Assembly: GCF_037126465.1 (NCBI RefSeq) | Contig: NC_088203.1 | Coordinates: 52,117,581 to 52,181,580 of the forward strand | From: Ornithodoros turicata | Taxonomy: Eukaryota; Arthropoda; Arachnida; Ixodida; Argasidae | Direction: 5' to 3' | Length of the DNA: 64,000 nucleotides | Notes under the pieces: model-generated | What the model was told of the DNA's origin: nothing | Databases searched by the model: none | What the model saw: only the letters and a program-made list of their open reading frames with translations | Made by a program: the position numbers and the translations under genes | Shown: positions 42,813 to 53,856 of the stretch, one piece after another | How positions within the stretch are numbered: position 1 is the first letter of the stretch | Layout of the letters: the number at the start of each line of letters is the position of its first letter

Positions 42813-44639
42813 TTATCCCGGTCTGTGCTCCGTGTCAAACTTGAACTCCTGTAAGCGCAACCACCATCGTCCAATGCGTGGCAGCAAACTGCGCTTCGTC
42901 ATGGTGTACCGGACTGCATTACAGTCAGTCACCACGGTGAACTTGATTCCAAGGACATAGACGCGAAACTTCTCTAGAGCCCAGACGATTGCCAAGGTTT
43001 CGAGTTCATGAGAATGGTATTTTCTCTCTTCTGTTGTGGTTCGTCGGCTAGCGAAAGCCACAGGATGAAATCTGTCATCAGTTTGCTTTTGCATGAGAAC
43101 TGCACCCAGGCCGTCCTGGCTTGCATCAGTATGGACCTCAGTCTCTGCATCGGGAGCGTAGTGTGCGAGAACTGGTTTTTCTGTGATGGCTAACTTAAAT
43201 ACTTGGAATGCTGTTTCCTGTTCGTCAGTCCATTCCCAAGGTACATTCTTCGCCGTCAGTTTGGTCAAAGGCGCGGCCACGGTAGCGAACCCCTTGACGA
43301 AGCGTCTGAAATAGCTTGTGAGTCCAAGGAACTGTCTCACACGATGAACATCGTTCGGTCTCGGAAAGTCTAATATGCTCTCCAACTTCCGTCTTCCAGG
43401 CCGAATACCACTGGCAGAGACTTCGTAGCCAAGATAGTCTACTTGATCTTGAAGAAAGGAACACTTGCCCAACCTGAGCGTCAGTCCTGAGCTTTGGAGC
43501 ACTTTCAATACTTCTTCGAGATGCTGAAGACCCTCTTCAACGCTAGTGGACGGAATAAGGATGTCGTCCATATAAGCCAGTGCTATTGAATAGCGTAGAG
43601 GCCCCAAAACACTGTTGACCATTCGCTGAAAAACTGCTGGAGCGTTCGACAGTCCAAAGGGCATTCGGACAAACTCATAATGACCATCCGGGGTCACAAA
43701 CGCCGTCTTCGGCTGCGACTCACATGTCATTTTGATTTGATAGTATCCCGATGCGAGGTCTAAGCTCGTAAAGTAGCACTGTCCTTTCAGCCTCTCTAGC
43801 TGATCATCTATCAGTGGCAATGGGTAGCGATCCGGTTTTGTGATTCGATTCAGTGCGCGGTAGTCTACACACAGGCGATAGTCACCCGTCCTCTTCCGCA
43901 CGAGCAGAATGGGACTCGCATAAGGAGAAGTGGAATCCACGACGATCCCTGCACTTCTCAGTTCCTCTACAAGTTCCCTCACTACCTCTCGCTCAGATGA
44001 CGACAGTCGATATGGTCGAAACGTAACGGGAATATCAGTTGTGAGCTCCAATTTCATTTCGACTGCATCCGTGCAACCAATCTCAGACACCTCCACGGCA
44101 AAGCAATTTCGGTACTTTTCAAGGAGTGTTAGCAGGTTGTCACGTTGCTTCGGCGGTACACATGGTCCGATGTTGACCTGTGAAAAGTCTACCAGGGATC
44201 TTTCACAACACAGGTTAGACTTCAGTTCTTCAACCGGTTCTCTTGTTTCTGTGCAAGAGTCTCCTCTAACCACTACTTCGTTCTGACGTATATGCAAGTC
44301 CCGTGCTGATAAATTCATCACTGGCACACAGCTTGAATGTGTGTCATCGATACTGATCACGCATCGAGGAATACAGCTTTCAGAATTAGCCTGTGGTCGA
44401 AACTGAGCCTCTATAAAGACGTCTCCAGCCGCTACGTCTGACGGTGCTTGTAGCTGCACAAAACCTACGTACCCAGATGGTATAACGGTTGCCTCTGCTG
44501 ACCACAAGTTGACACGTCTTTGAGGAAGGTCTGGAATTTTCATGTTCATCGGAGATTCTTCATCTGCGTCTAGATTTTCTGTCAAAGGCTCTTCGAAAAC
44601 CCATACAACGTTCCTGCGGCGGACAATCGTGATGTGCTT
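42813..44639 (-). CDS. gypsy 3 reverse transcriptase and RNase H
   Basis: In the same frame as gag. RT: GIVVDSTSPYASPILLVRKR, RLCVDYRALNRITKPDRYPL, FTSLDLASGYYQI, MPFGLSNAPAVFQRMVN, YMDDILI with the catalytic pair, and GKCSFLQDQVDYLGYEVS. RNase H: EVHTDASQDGLGAVL, FASRRTTTEERKYHSHELE, and VVTDCNAVRYT. All catalytic aspartates are in place over about 590 residues without a frameshift. The reading stops at TAA (42810-42812) just before the LAHADALSR hinge, the normal RNase H/integrase junction, again a single nonsense codon in an otherwise continuous frame. Confidence 0.9.
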   Translation of the reverse strand, partial: KHITIVRRRNVVWVFEEPLTENLDADEESPMNMKIPDLPQRRVNLWSAEATVIPSGYVGFVQLQAPSDVAAGDVFIEAQFRPQANSESCIPRCVISIDDTHSSCVPVMNLSARDLHIRQNEVVVRGDSCTETREPVEELKSNLCCERSLVDFSQVNIGPCVPPKQRDNLLTLLEKYRNCFAVEVSEIGCTDAVEMKLELTTDIPVTFRPYRLSSSEREVVRELVEELRSAGIVVDSTSPYASPILLVRKRTGDYRLCVDYRALNRITKPDRYPLPLIDDQLERLKGQCYFTSLDLASGYYQIKMTCESQPKTAFVTPDGHYEFVRMPFGLSNAPAVFQRMVNSVLGPLRYSIALAYMDDILIPSTSVEEGLQHLEEVLKVLQSSGLTLRLGKCSFLQDQVDYLGYEVSASGIRPGRRKLESILDFPRPNDVHRVRQFLGLTSYFRRFVKGFATVAAPLTKLTAKNVPWEWTDEQETAFQVFKLAITEKPVLAHYAPDAETEVHTDASQDGLGAVLMQKQTDDRFHPVAFASRRTTTEERKYHSHELETLAIVWALEKFRVYVLGIKFTVVTDCNAVRYTMTKRSLLPRIGRWWLRLQEFKFDTEHRPG

Positions 44640-46010
44640 CTATTCGGTAAATGGATGTCCTATCAATAAAGGTATTCTCTGAGCGTCATCTGACACTATA
44701 TACACATCTACTTCTGCAGTTGCCTGGTCTACTTCAAGGGAGACGCGTGTTTCCCCGAGAGGCACGATCCGTCCTGAGCCGTAGCCGTTGATCGTATATG
44801 GCTTGTTAAGCTTCTCGTATTTCAGCTGCATGCGAGTGGCGTCACTTTCACGAAGTGTAACGCACTGGCTACCCAAATCAAGGTATGATCTAACGCTGTT
44901 CCCATTTACCTTAGCTTCCATAAAGTACTTTGCGTTAGACGTCTCGCTGCCAGTCTCCATGATGTGCTGAGCAACATCTTTACCCTTCGCAACGCTAGCT
45001 TTCTCTGGGCACTCCTTAGTTAGATGTCCAGGTTTGTTGCAATTTCCACACCGTTGCTTCTTCGAAGGTTGTGGGCATTTCGAAGAAATATGGCCAAAAT
45101 CATTGCAGTTGTAACATCGCGGACCTTTCTTCGTATCGGAAGCCTGAGTTTGCGACGCTTCATCAGAGCCAGTTACATCTTCTCGCTTTTTCGTAGGCAG
45201 ATTTGCTTGCTTTTGCCCAGCCGTAGACTTCATACCAATTAGCCTTTCTTCGATGCGCTTCAAAGCACAAAGTAGGTCCTCTGGACGGTTAAACGTGCTC
45301 GCCCCCAAGGCTCGGATGCTGTCTTCTTCACCAAGTCCTGTTATAATGTATTCAACACAGGCGCGGTCATCAAGCTTGCAACGTCGCGCTTTTGTCAGTT
45401 TGTCGTAGTAGTACTCCTCGAGGGATTCATTTTTCATCTTCCTTCGGGACTCCATTTCTCGAAATCTGCGCTGAGCACTCGCGGTATCGGGGAATGCTTT
45501 GCAAAGTTCTTCCTTCCATTCATCCCATGTGTTGAAGGGTGATGGCACCCCATCGTACCAAGTTTTTGCGACACCTTGAAGTTTCAGAAGAGCGTAACAG
45601 CATTTCTGTTTGTCGTTCCAGTCGTACGCTCCTGCCATGCCATCAACTTTCCGAATCCATTCCTCGGCTGTAAGCGAAGTGCTTGTTGTTGGATTGAATG
45701 CCGGTACGAGCCTCCCGCTTTCCGCAGCTAGGTGTCGGGTAACCGGATCACCCTGCGTAGTGCGCTCAGTTGCATTCACGTTGTTTACGACTTCTCTCAC
45801 AGCAGCCTGAACTGCAGCTTGCACGGCTGCGACGAAATCAACAGTTTGCAAGTTCATGTTGGATGATGTGACTCCCGAAGCTGCTGAAGGATTTCGAACG
45901 TCGTCATGCACCTGTGAAACGTTCCAAGTCGGTCCTTCGGCGCCGCGTCTGCTGTCGGGTTCAGAGCCCACATCCGGCTCTTGTGTGCGAGGTTTCCCTT
46001 TTGATGGCAT
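44640..46010 (-). CDS. gypsy 3 Gag-protease part of the polyprotein
   Basis: The ATG at 46008-46010 (MPSKGKPRTQEPD) is the first plausible start. Gag capsid-like region: WIRKVDGMAGAYDWNDKQKC, AKTWYDGVPSPFNTWDEWKE, RRKMKNESLEEYYYDKLTKA. Two CCHC knuckles: CYNCNDFGHISSKC and CGNCNKPGHLTKEC. Protease follows, but the active-site triad reads DLG (SYLDLGSQCV) where retropepsins have DTG/DSG; one base change (C to T) would explain it, and it probably kills the enzyme. The frame stops at a TAG (44640-44642); the same frame continues directly into pol, so the TAG is most simply a nonsense mutation. The stop is after protease, not at a usual gag/pol read-through position. Confidence 0.85.
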   Translation of the reverse strand: MPSKGKPRTQEPDVGSEPDSRRGAEGPTWNVSQVHDDVRNPSAASGVTSSNMNLQTVDFVAAVQAAVQAAVREVVNNVNATERTTQGDPVTRHLAAESGRLVPAFNPTTSTSLTAEEWIRKVDGMAGAYDWNDKQKCCYALLKLQGVAKTWYDGVPSPFNTWDEWKEELCKAFPDTASAQRRFREMESRRKMKNESLEEYYYDKLTKARRCKLDDRACVEYIITGLGEEDSIRALGASTFNRPEDLLCALKRIEERLIGMKSTAGQKQANLPTKKREDVTGSDEASQTQASDTKKGPRCYNCNDFGHISSKCPQPSKKQRCGNCNKPGHLTKECPEKASVAKGKDVAQHIMETGSETSNAKYFMEAKVNGNSVRSYLDLGSQCVTLRESDATRMQLKYEKLNKPYTINGYGSGRIVPLGETRVSLEVDQATAEVDVYIVSDDAQRIPLLIGHPFTE

Positions 46011-46063
46011 AGTCCAAGATGATCGCAATTAATCGGAACGTACGTACAGTTTGGTGACTTGTT

Positions 46064-46079
46064 GATCCCACTTCTGAAA
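46064..46079 (-). other. Primer-binding site, tRNA-Leu-like
   Basis: Directly after the 5' LTR, the minus strand reads TTTCAGAAGTGGGATC, which resembles the complement of the 3' end of arthropod tRNA-Leu. The match is from memory of tRNA 3' ends, so moderate. Confidence 0.5.
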
Positions 46080-46285
46080 TGTTAGCTTCCCTCGGTGACA
46101 GAATGGCAGAGACTGGTCGATTAGGGATTGCTAACTTTAATTAAAGAAAGAACATCATACAGAGACGGTCCATGGGCACGTCTACCCCACCCTGAGGTGT
46201 CCTCCAGTGTTGTTTGCCGCTCGTTCGCATCGCTTGTGCGTTCGTAGAACCAGTTTCGGTTTCGATTTCGTTTGGTTCTATTACA
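46080..46285 (-). repeat. 5' LTR of gypsy 3
   Basis: Same 206-bp sequence as 41197-41402 except three substitutions. Minus-strand ends are TG...CA. Confidence 0.95.
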
Positions 46286-47546
46286 GTAGGTTTAACAGAC
46301 CACCTGCTCCCGCCCTAGTACGCCGGTTTGAACGAAGGTGAAGAAAATTTATTTTTGGCAAAGTGAGGTTAAGTTGTGATATACGGTAGGTCAGGTACGG
46401 TATACGGTAGGTCAGGTTTAGTATACTATAAGAAATTATGTCATGAACTGTAAGAATACGAATTTCGTGATATGGGACATGAGCGAGAAATGGTAACCTG
46501 AATGTAATGCTGATAGCTCGGTTTTGAATTACCTGAAGAGCACGAAGATGAGTTTTGTGAGTTTAAGCCCACACAGAAGCACAGTACGTCAGATGAGAGT
46601 GTATGAAAGCATAGTATAAGTTAAGCAGAATAGACGACGGAAAGTAATGTCGGATTTTTACGAGTACGCTGATACCGTATGAACTCCTGCGAGTGATGTC
46701 GTTAATATGGGACGTAAAGCGAAGATGGCTGTCGAATACGACTCCTAAGAATTTAGTTTCTTGCCGAAATTGCAACGGACTTCCCAAGATGGATAAACAA
46801 GTGGGCGTATTAACATTACGTGTATGCGAGTGGAAAAACCTAGTCCCTGTTTTTGCTTGCGTTCAAATATAATCTATTAGTACGACACCGGTAGACTAGA
46901 TTATTAATGTCTTCCTCTAATTTCAATGAAATATTATTGATATCATTGCCAGTTAACAATAAAGTCGTGTCGTCTGCATGTAGAAATGCTTCCGAAAATT
47001 TTAAGTGCTCATGAAGTGAAGATCATTTATATAAAGTAAGAAAAGGAGTGGACCTGATATGGATCCGTGTGGCACGCCAGTGTTAGACAGTGAAGGGTCG
47101 AGAGAGATCTTCCTGGCACCTAACAATATCAGACCGATCCTCGAGATAAGATTTGATTAAGCTGAGTGCCGGTCCAGTGATCCCATATCTAGCTAGTTTA
47201 TAAATAATTTTATGGTTGACACAATCAAAAGCCTTAGAAAAGTCAACGAAAAGAGAAAGAGCTATACCCCCCTGATCAATTCACTGTTTGATGCGTTTCG
47301 TAAATGTTAAAAGAGCTGGTTCTGTTGAGTAGCCACTGCGAAAGCCGAACTGGTTAATACATACAACGTTAAACTTGTCTAGATAGCTCACCAGCCGCTT
47401 CTGCAACAATCTTTCAATAATTTTGCATACTACCGGAAGAATACAAATCGGACGACAATTGCTCATAACCAAAGGATCGCCCTTTTTATGTACTGGCACA
47501 ATGATCGCGCGTTTCAGCGACTTAGGAAATTCGCCTCAGTTATAAC

Positions 47547-49830
47547 CGGGGTGTCGAACCGAACCCGAACCGAAAACCGTACCCGAACCGTTATTTTTGC
47601 CGGAACCGAACCCGAACCGAAATTTTCATGACACTGTTGAACCCGAACCGGAGCAGGACCGTAAAAAATAATAGCGGTAACCGGTTCGCAACAAAACGGT
47701 TCGGACATAAAAGAAGTCAGCATAAGAGTTCCTCTCTGTCCCCGAACGAAGACACATTGGTATCATCATCACGCGCCTATAGGGACCGTGCGACACCTAA
47801 AGGGGGCGCGCTGCTCCATCGCGACAGCGCCGCAAGTGGCGGTCTTGGACGTATCCGACGTGATACCACGCCGCCCGTTCTATGCATTCTCAAGTGGAAC
47901 CGTAGCTTGCGTGGTGACCGCCGTAATTAGAAGGGCTAATTTTCGAAGTGCAAATAATGTAGAACCTTTCTGGGGCGCGAACGAACAGAATGGAGACAAA
48001 CTTCACAGAAGCAACCACCGTATTTATAATGCATCTAGCAGTACGGAAGGAGAACAGCCACTCGCGTGTGCCCGGTCAAAACACCTGTAAGTGATACGTC
48101 GAGAGGATGGTTATTTGACTCCTCACAAAATCCTGGCTTGCTAGCGAAGGCTATATACGTGTATTCCTCTGACTCCAGCCATTTGTAATATCATGTTTTT
48201 GACTGAGTCTTGTATTCCATTCGTCGTCTTTGCACACACACAGCTTCGTCACTGAAATTTACATCGTACGTCCGTTTTATCCATACAAATAAACACGTGG
48301 GGTCACAACTTATTGCCGGAACTTGTACTGCGGTTTTTCGAGTATCTTCAGATACAATAACGCTAAAGAGATCCTCAAAGAAGAAAGTTTTAAAAGAGTT
48401 TTACCCCGGCTACCGCCGTAGGCTTGCGGGACGACAGCTGTGAAATGGTCGGTGCGTAAATACTAAACCTTTTGGACAACGTAGAACTTCTGTTCTCACT
48501 GTGAGACTCGTCATACCGGGAGCAATATCGGCTCTGGGCACTGGCGATGAAACACCCCAATCATTATCTCGAAATAGGTTGCCGTTTGGTAGGTGAGGTG
48601 TGCACACCTCATGCAATGACCGAACGCGCGTCACAAACGCTATTCGCTGCGAGTCTAGTGACCTCGGTGGTATTGGAAGCGTAGAAATCAGCATGAGCGA
48701 GAAATGAAGCATCTGGTCCCTAATGAAGAGTTCTTTTAGGTGCTGGCACAGTTAGCGATGCTGTGGCAAAAAAGATGCCCGCACTTCACATGTAAACAAA
48801 GCTGGCTACCCGGCGGCTATCACGTAGGGTACTTTCTCCGGAGGCCGCATCGCGACGCCACCAGTTTGTCGCACAGTCCCTATATCAATGATTTCCGAAA
48901 TTTTCACCGAGCAGTCAGACGACGACGTATAGTAAGTATACTTTTCAGTGTCTTTTTAACATGCTGAAGCGCAGTTGTCCTTGTGAGCGCCGCGGCTAGC
49001 GCCCCACGCACGCGGTGCGGCGTCTACTCTTCAGAGACGAGGTGCCACGCGGACGAATGAAACAGGAATGAAGTAGGCCAGTTATGTAGCCCTCCAGGAC
49101 GAATATGTGATCAAATAAGCGCCCAACATTTCCCTTTACACGTGAGCAGTACAAATTAAACAAGTCAGAAACATAAGAAGTGGAGAAGGAGCGTACGCAG
49201 AACGCAGCCTGTTTGATTGGTCGTGGTTTGAAAAGTAAATGTGGTTCTGCTTATCGGTAGTGCAGTTATGTCGTGACACATTGCCTTTGTGTTGTGGATT
49301 AACTAGTACACTGCTGTGAGCTCGGACAGAGTAAGGCTGGCAGGCTTATTTTCGACATGCTTCAGTACGGTTTCAGATCGATTCACGCTGCGAAGGCAGT
49401 GTGCCGTCAAGTACTGTCGTCTATGTTACGCTGTCCATCTTATTAGGCTTCCTTTAAGTATATCTTGCTGGCACTGTGCGTGTGAAAAAAGAGATTTTGG
49501 AAACAGAAAGTAGCAGGACTACACCGCTTCAACAGCGTGGAGTCTATTTGCAATAAGTGTTCATCCATATCTCATTTCTCTCGCTAAAGGTCCACCTCAC
49601 CACTAGAGACGTCAATGCAGACAACAGCAGTAAGCTATTAGCCACGCATTTCCTGATAAAAGCAGTTTTATGGAACATACAAAACGGAAGCGTTGAACCG
49701 GTTCGCGAACCGGTTCGGGGCTGCTAACCGGTTTGCGAACCGGTTCGAGTTTTGGCGTGGCCGAACCGGAACGAAACCAAAACAACGCGAACCCGAACCG
49801 AACCCGTATTTTTTGCGGTTCGACACCCTG
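47547..49830. mobile_element. hAT non-autonomous element, 2.28 kb
   Basis: TIRs C(G/A)GGGTGTCGAACCG, inverted at the right end (cggttcgacaccctg, 49816-49830), with a perfect 8-bp target duplication gttataac (47539-47546, 49831-49838). Both ends are crowded with gaacccgaaccg/aaccggttcg motifs. No transposase motif inside; the frames at 48410-48712 and elsewhere are short and featureless. Mobilised in trans if at all. Confidence 0.92.
49684..49812. promoter_or_regulatory. Subterminal aaccggttcg motif cluster of the hAT element
   Basis: gaaccggttcgcgaaccggttcg-type repeats occur about four times at this end, with matching cggtaaccggttcgc and acggttcgg at about 47677-47705. hAT transposases typically bind such subterminal repeats. 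The binding role is inferred. Confidence 0.55.
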
Positions 49831-50560
49831 GTTATAACTTAACACTCGCTTTCTTGCAGCATATCCAGCCATATGATATATCAATTGTTCATTTGAGTTT
49901 TGTATCACAAGGGGATCATGATCGAGCTTAACTGGTACGCTTCTGAGGCGAACTGCTTCATTGTTTCCGTCGTCTTCCCCTCTTTCATAACCGACGCTGT
50001 TGCCTGGCATTGCTGTTGTTGTAACACTGTGGCTTGGGCACAACAGGGAATCCAGGAGCTCAGGATTGCAGCTGTTGACATGTTGTGGTGGCTTTGCAAC
50101 ATTATAAACGCTCAGACATGTAATCGTCGAGAGAAACTGTTGTGGCGTCGGATGGTCATTAGATCCACATGCCTGGCGAGCAATGCCGAAGAGATTCTCA
50201 GTGGGATCCTGAGATGTCCGGTATGTCAAGAGATATGAAAAGGCTAGCTCCTCGGTAACATAAGTTAGCAAGGACAGCGTACTGTTGATCGTTACCCACT
50301 GCTGTGGGCTCACTCAAGAACCCCACAACTTTTGTGTGGGACACCGAACTGTTCAAGTAGAGCAGAAAGTCTTGCAGTGTCTTTGCCTGTGGTGAGTTGG
50401 GGAGGAGGGCCTGCGCAGGGTAGCGAGAGGTCATCGTACGGACGAGCTGATTAATCATGCTGCAAAAAAAAAAAAAAGGGACATCTTTCAGCATTCCACA
50501 TTCATGCTGACAGGGTAAGGCCACCAAGCACAATATAAATGTAGAACGTAATATTTTCGT

Positions 50561-50655
50561 TGAGCTTGAGGAAGGACGAGGACGAACATCAACAAGACAG
50601 GGCGAGGCTCAGTCCAGTCTTGTTGCTGTTCGTCCTCGTCCTTCCTCGAGCTCAA
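50561..50655. repeat. Long hairpin (stem about 37 bp) inside P3
   Basis: Left arm tgagcttgaggaaggacgag continuing gacgaacatcaacaagac, right arm tcttgttgctgttcgtcctc continuing gtccttcctcgagctca, loop of about 19 nt. Only about three mismatches. It interrupts the P3 transposase, so it is a separate small insertion. No TIR-flanking duplication is clear. Confidence 0.85.
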
Positions 50656-52149
50656 GGAAAATGTTGCCTTCTACATCTGCACACCAGCTCGCTTGCCTCC
50701 TTCTGTTATGTTCAACATCATAAATATTTACCGAAAGAAATTGACGGTTGCATCAATGTTTTTATAGGCAGCTTGCAGATGATCTTTATAAAAGTTCAGG
50801 CCCCACAGGCGTGGAACTACACCGAATGTTCTTGGCTGTTGCTCCGATCCCAAAGAGATTCCACATTTTTCGGTTCCAGGTGGCTCCATCACACGAAATG
50901 AAGTCAACAAACAGGCCAGCATTTTCAGTCATAATTATGGCCTCAATGAAAATCTTTGCTAGGAGGCCACCCTTTACGTTAGAGTTCGTGGCAAAGACAC
51001 CAAGAATCCGCGTTTATTTACCAACAAATGGTGCAAACATAACACCATGCCATGGTTGCACCGCAACCGGCGTTCAGCATCTGGCGTGAAAGCCCTGAGA
51101 TCATGCTGATGCATGCATGCATGAGAAAATGCTCAGGAAGTTTCATTTCATCTACTAGGATGCCACCATGGCAATCAATCTCATTCATGTTTCGTTTTCT
51201 CATTTTCAGGACACGCATAATCTCCTGGTTGAAGCGAAAACAGGTCTTGTAGCGCCGGAGATAGCGGTTTAGTGTGCTTTCACTTGGCAGGGCAAGAATT
51301 TGTTGCCTTCGCATGTGCTTGTACAGACAGGACTTTTCAGCTTCATAAGGATACATTCCAGAATCCACTCCTTACTGTACCGCATTCCCTTCACACTTTT
51401 TTGCAGGTTGTACACAGTGTCTGACACATTCCTTTTGCTTCTGCGGCAGATCAGCAATTTGACCTTCAAGGGTGGGCTCCTCAATGAGTGCTGTCCTTGC
51501 TTGCAAAGACTGCAATCTTCCGCTCAAGTCAGTCACCCTGCATTGAAGTCGCTTCACTTTTCTCCTCGCCGCCGTGAGCTTAATGACGCGTGTCCTGGAG
51601 GAAGCCTGCGTTTTGAAGGAAGTGTCCTGAAGGGGGCTTTTTTTTTTTTTTCACACGCGACTTCCTCGTCAGCAGGGGACAATGCGTGTGAAATTGACGT
51701 CGCCGTGCTCTTCGCCGGCGGTGTCAGGTTCGTTGCTGAAATCGGCGACTTCAACGTCGTTCCCACATTCACACCGGAGGTACTTCGTTGGCAGATCAGT
51801 GACAGGGCTCTCGTGTGGTCGTTTTCTTTCATACCTTTTCTTGGGCAGCTTCTTCGACAGCCGTTCTAGGAGATTCGGCCATATCGTGGGCACCGCACCC
51901 TCTGCCAGTGCCGGTTTTCCACGTGGTATTCTCACTTCCTTTCCGTCGATGATGTGAACATAGTCCCTAACTATGAGGTGGGGCTCGAAGTGAAACTCAG
52001 ATAGCACAGGTCTCGTCCAACTCCCTGTCAGATCTTCTCAGGTTCCTTTCTCTCTCGGCGCATCCCTTTGCCAGGAGTAGCCGGTCTTACACCCCGGTGC
52101 ATAGCAGTAACTATACCTCTTCGGTTTTCTCATGCCAGTCACTCTGGAC

Positions 52150-53640
52150 GGTATATCATCTTCAAAGTCCAGGTCTTCCAACCGAAGAAAACTGTTTTGA
52201 ACTTTCTTGGACTTCAGCATGAAATATGTGGATTTGTGGAGGTGGTTCCGACCAATGACGAAGTATCTGTGAATGCATTTCGTGCCCAAAAGCGCATGGT
52301 CCTGAATGTGATGGACAAGACTTTCTTGTGCACGATTCACGCACAGTGATTCCTGGAATGTTTGTAGTTCAGAGAGGGGTTCCGACATTTCAAACTTTTT
52401 CGAGAAACTTTGATAAGCCCTCTCCGACATTTGTCTTTTGTTATGAAGAATGACATCTGTGCGATTATCTTCTGAGGTGTGTATCTTGTGCATTGTTTGG
52501 TGATCATATTCTATCCAGTTACTTTGACAAAACCTCCAAAATGGATGCCTTTTATTTTCATGACTTTTAAATCCTCCACTGATGTTCCACTTTGAATTCA
52601 CAATGTGTCATGTGATAGTATAACTCATGGCTTTGACCTGCAGCATAACGTATAGTGATCTCTATCCCAGTGTTCCTCGATTCTTGCATGACATACGTGA
52701 GCCTGTTATATCTTGTACTTTCAGTGTTAGCTAGTTAATGCCAACTCAGATCGCACATTGCTTGTGTCATCATTAACAGTATACTATTGCATATTCATTG
52801 GGCAGAAGGATTTGACGTAGAAGACTGGTGGGTTACGAAAAGTTGCACGAGGAAGACAAAAGTTTAGGCGGCTAAGCCGAAGAGAGAAATCCAGGAAATC
52901 GAACCGGTATCTTAACCGTTATTATTATTTAGCATTATATCAGTATAAAGGCATCAATATAGGCACGTAAGTCACCACTGAGCGATGTGAAATGCTTCTC
53001 TTTGCTTGTGAAAATATAACCGAAATTCGTAACATGCGGATTGAGAATGCATTGGTACAAAATTCTTTCTCTATACAAAACCTATAGAATTCCCTAGGTA
53101 AAACTCCTATTGAATTTTAATGCAGTTCCGATCTACTAGATAGGCTGGATAGATTCTAGATAAATCCCGAATAGGAACTGGAAAATAATTTTTATAAGCG
53201 TTGAGGAATAACAGGATGGCATACAACTCCGCAGATGTGGCCGAGGTGCGGTGTGATAGGCGGAACCCACGTGAAATTGACTCCTCTGGAATTACAAATG
53301 CAGTGATGGAACTGCTGCGCCATTTGCGCCAAAGTGCGCCATTTGGGATTGCCCGCGCAACCCTGCGCCGAAAAAGCAATTTTCCCTAATTCTGCGCCAC
53401 AGCTGCGCCGAACAAAGATGCCCCGGTTCGAACGCTTGAACACGAAACAAAAACCGCGAGCGATGCTCCCGCGCCCTCTCTATTCTCGTCATGCCTCTGA
53501 ACAACAAAGCCGAGTCACGCCAAGTCACAGCCCCAAGAAAAAACGCAACAATAAGTGAGAAGTATACTCGCTCCGAATATTGTGTCGTCGATCCTTGTAC
53601 AAAGGAATGTACAGGACTACCGATATTCCCCCAGTAGCTC
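52150..53640. other. No recognised gene
   Basis: Continues an open minus-strand frame (up to 52601) upstream of the P3 THAP domain without motifs. The rest is AT-rich, with short frames only. Confidence 0.4.
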
Positions 53641-53646
53641 ACTATA

Positions 53647-53856
53647 CAGGGTGTTCAAAATTAACTTTCACTAGCACTTTATAAATTGGCGAACAAAAGA
53701 AAACTGGTGCTACTTTTTCTGTTCCTTGAGTAAGAAACAGGTGCTACATAATTCGCAGCACCTGTTTCTTACACAAGTAGCGTAAAGTTACCATCCGGTT
53801 TCCTGTCATCGCTGTTTTTGCGTAGCGCTCCTGAAAGCTTCATTTTGAGCACCCTG
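53647..53856. mobile_element. Mariner-like MITE with TA duplication (210 bp)
   Basis: Ends cagggtgttcaaaatta and, inverted, cagggtgctcaaaatga, within ctata...tatag context (TA at 53645-53646 and 53857-53858). Contains an inner hairpin taagaaacaggtgct/agcacctgtttctta (about 53730-53773). Confidence 0.85.

Larger units (their letters stand above)
41197..46285 (-). mobile_element. Ty3/gypsy retrotransposon 3, full length, recent
   Basis: Two 206-bp LTRs differing at three positions flank a single-frame gag-pol. A 4-bp target duplication gtag lies outside (41193-41196 and 46286-46289). Transcription would run leftward from the LTR at 46285. Confidence 0.94.
40758..47538 (-). mobile_element. LINE, 5'-truncated, split by gypsy 3
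   Basis: RT: AIIVPVHKKGDPLVMSNCRP at 47515-47450, FGFRSGYSTEPALLTFTKRI near 47340, a degraded catalytic region near 47200-47050, FLGVVFDSHLRFTSHINDIT and YYAFIHSHLTYCASVWA at 46760-46563. The sequence then reaches the gypsy 3 insertion site. It resumes at 41196 with a continuation (NYGRLSFLFRAACE) and ends at about 40758 in short repeats (atgtcaaaaa) instead of poly(A), as in CR1/L2/RTE-like LINEs. It inserted into P3. Its own target duplication is not clear. Confidence 0.75.
40403..52143 (-). pseudogene. P-type THAP transposase (P3), split by nested LINE/gypsy/hAT insertions
   Basis: Right part (52143-49839): MRKPKRYSYCYAPGCKTGY (THAP Cys pair), FHFEP and PRGKPALAEGAVPTIWPNL (end of THAP), a weak coiled-coil near 51540 (LSGRLQSLQARTALIEE), RYSKEWILECILMKLKSP, ILALPSESTLNRYLRRYK, GGILVDEMKLPEHF (first D), GATWNRKMWNLFGI (second acidic motif region), DPTENLFGIARQACGSNDHP, and LIYHMAGYAARKRVL. 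Left part (40757-40403) resumes with KKCDDCSGLL and ends NVGCPAHSSQLSADIVSFYL, RLHFFTKALN, the usual C-terminus of THAP9/P transposases. Between them lie the LINE with gypsy 3 and the hAT element. Frameshifts are numerous. It is not the same family as P1. Confidence 0.82.

Noticed and set aside
44640..44642. Programmed stop-codon read-through between gag and pol
   Set aside because: The stop lies after protease, no typical read-through context is visible, and a second nonsense codon occurs later; mutation is simpler.
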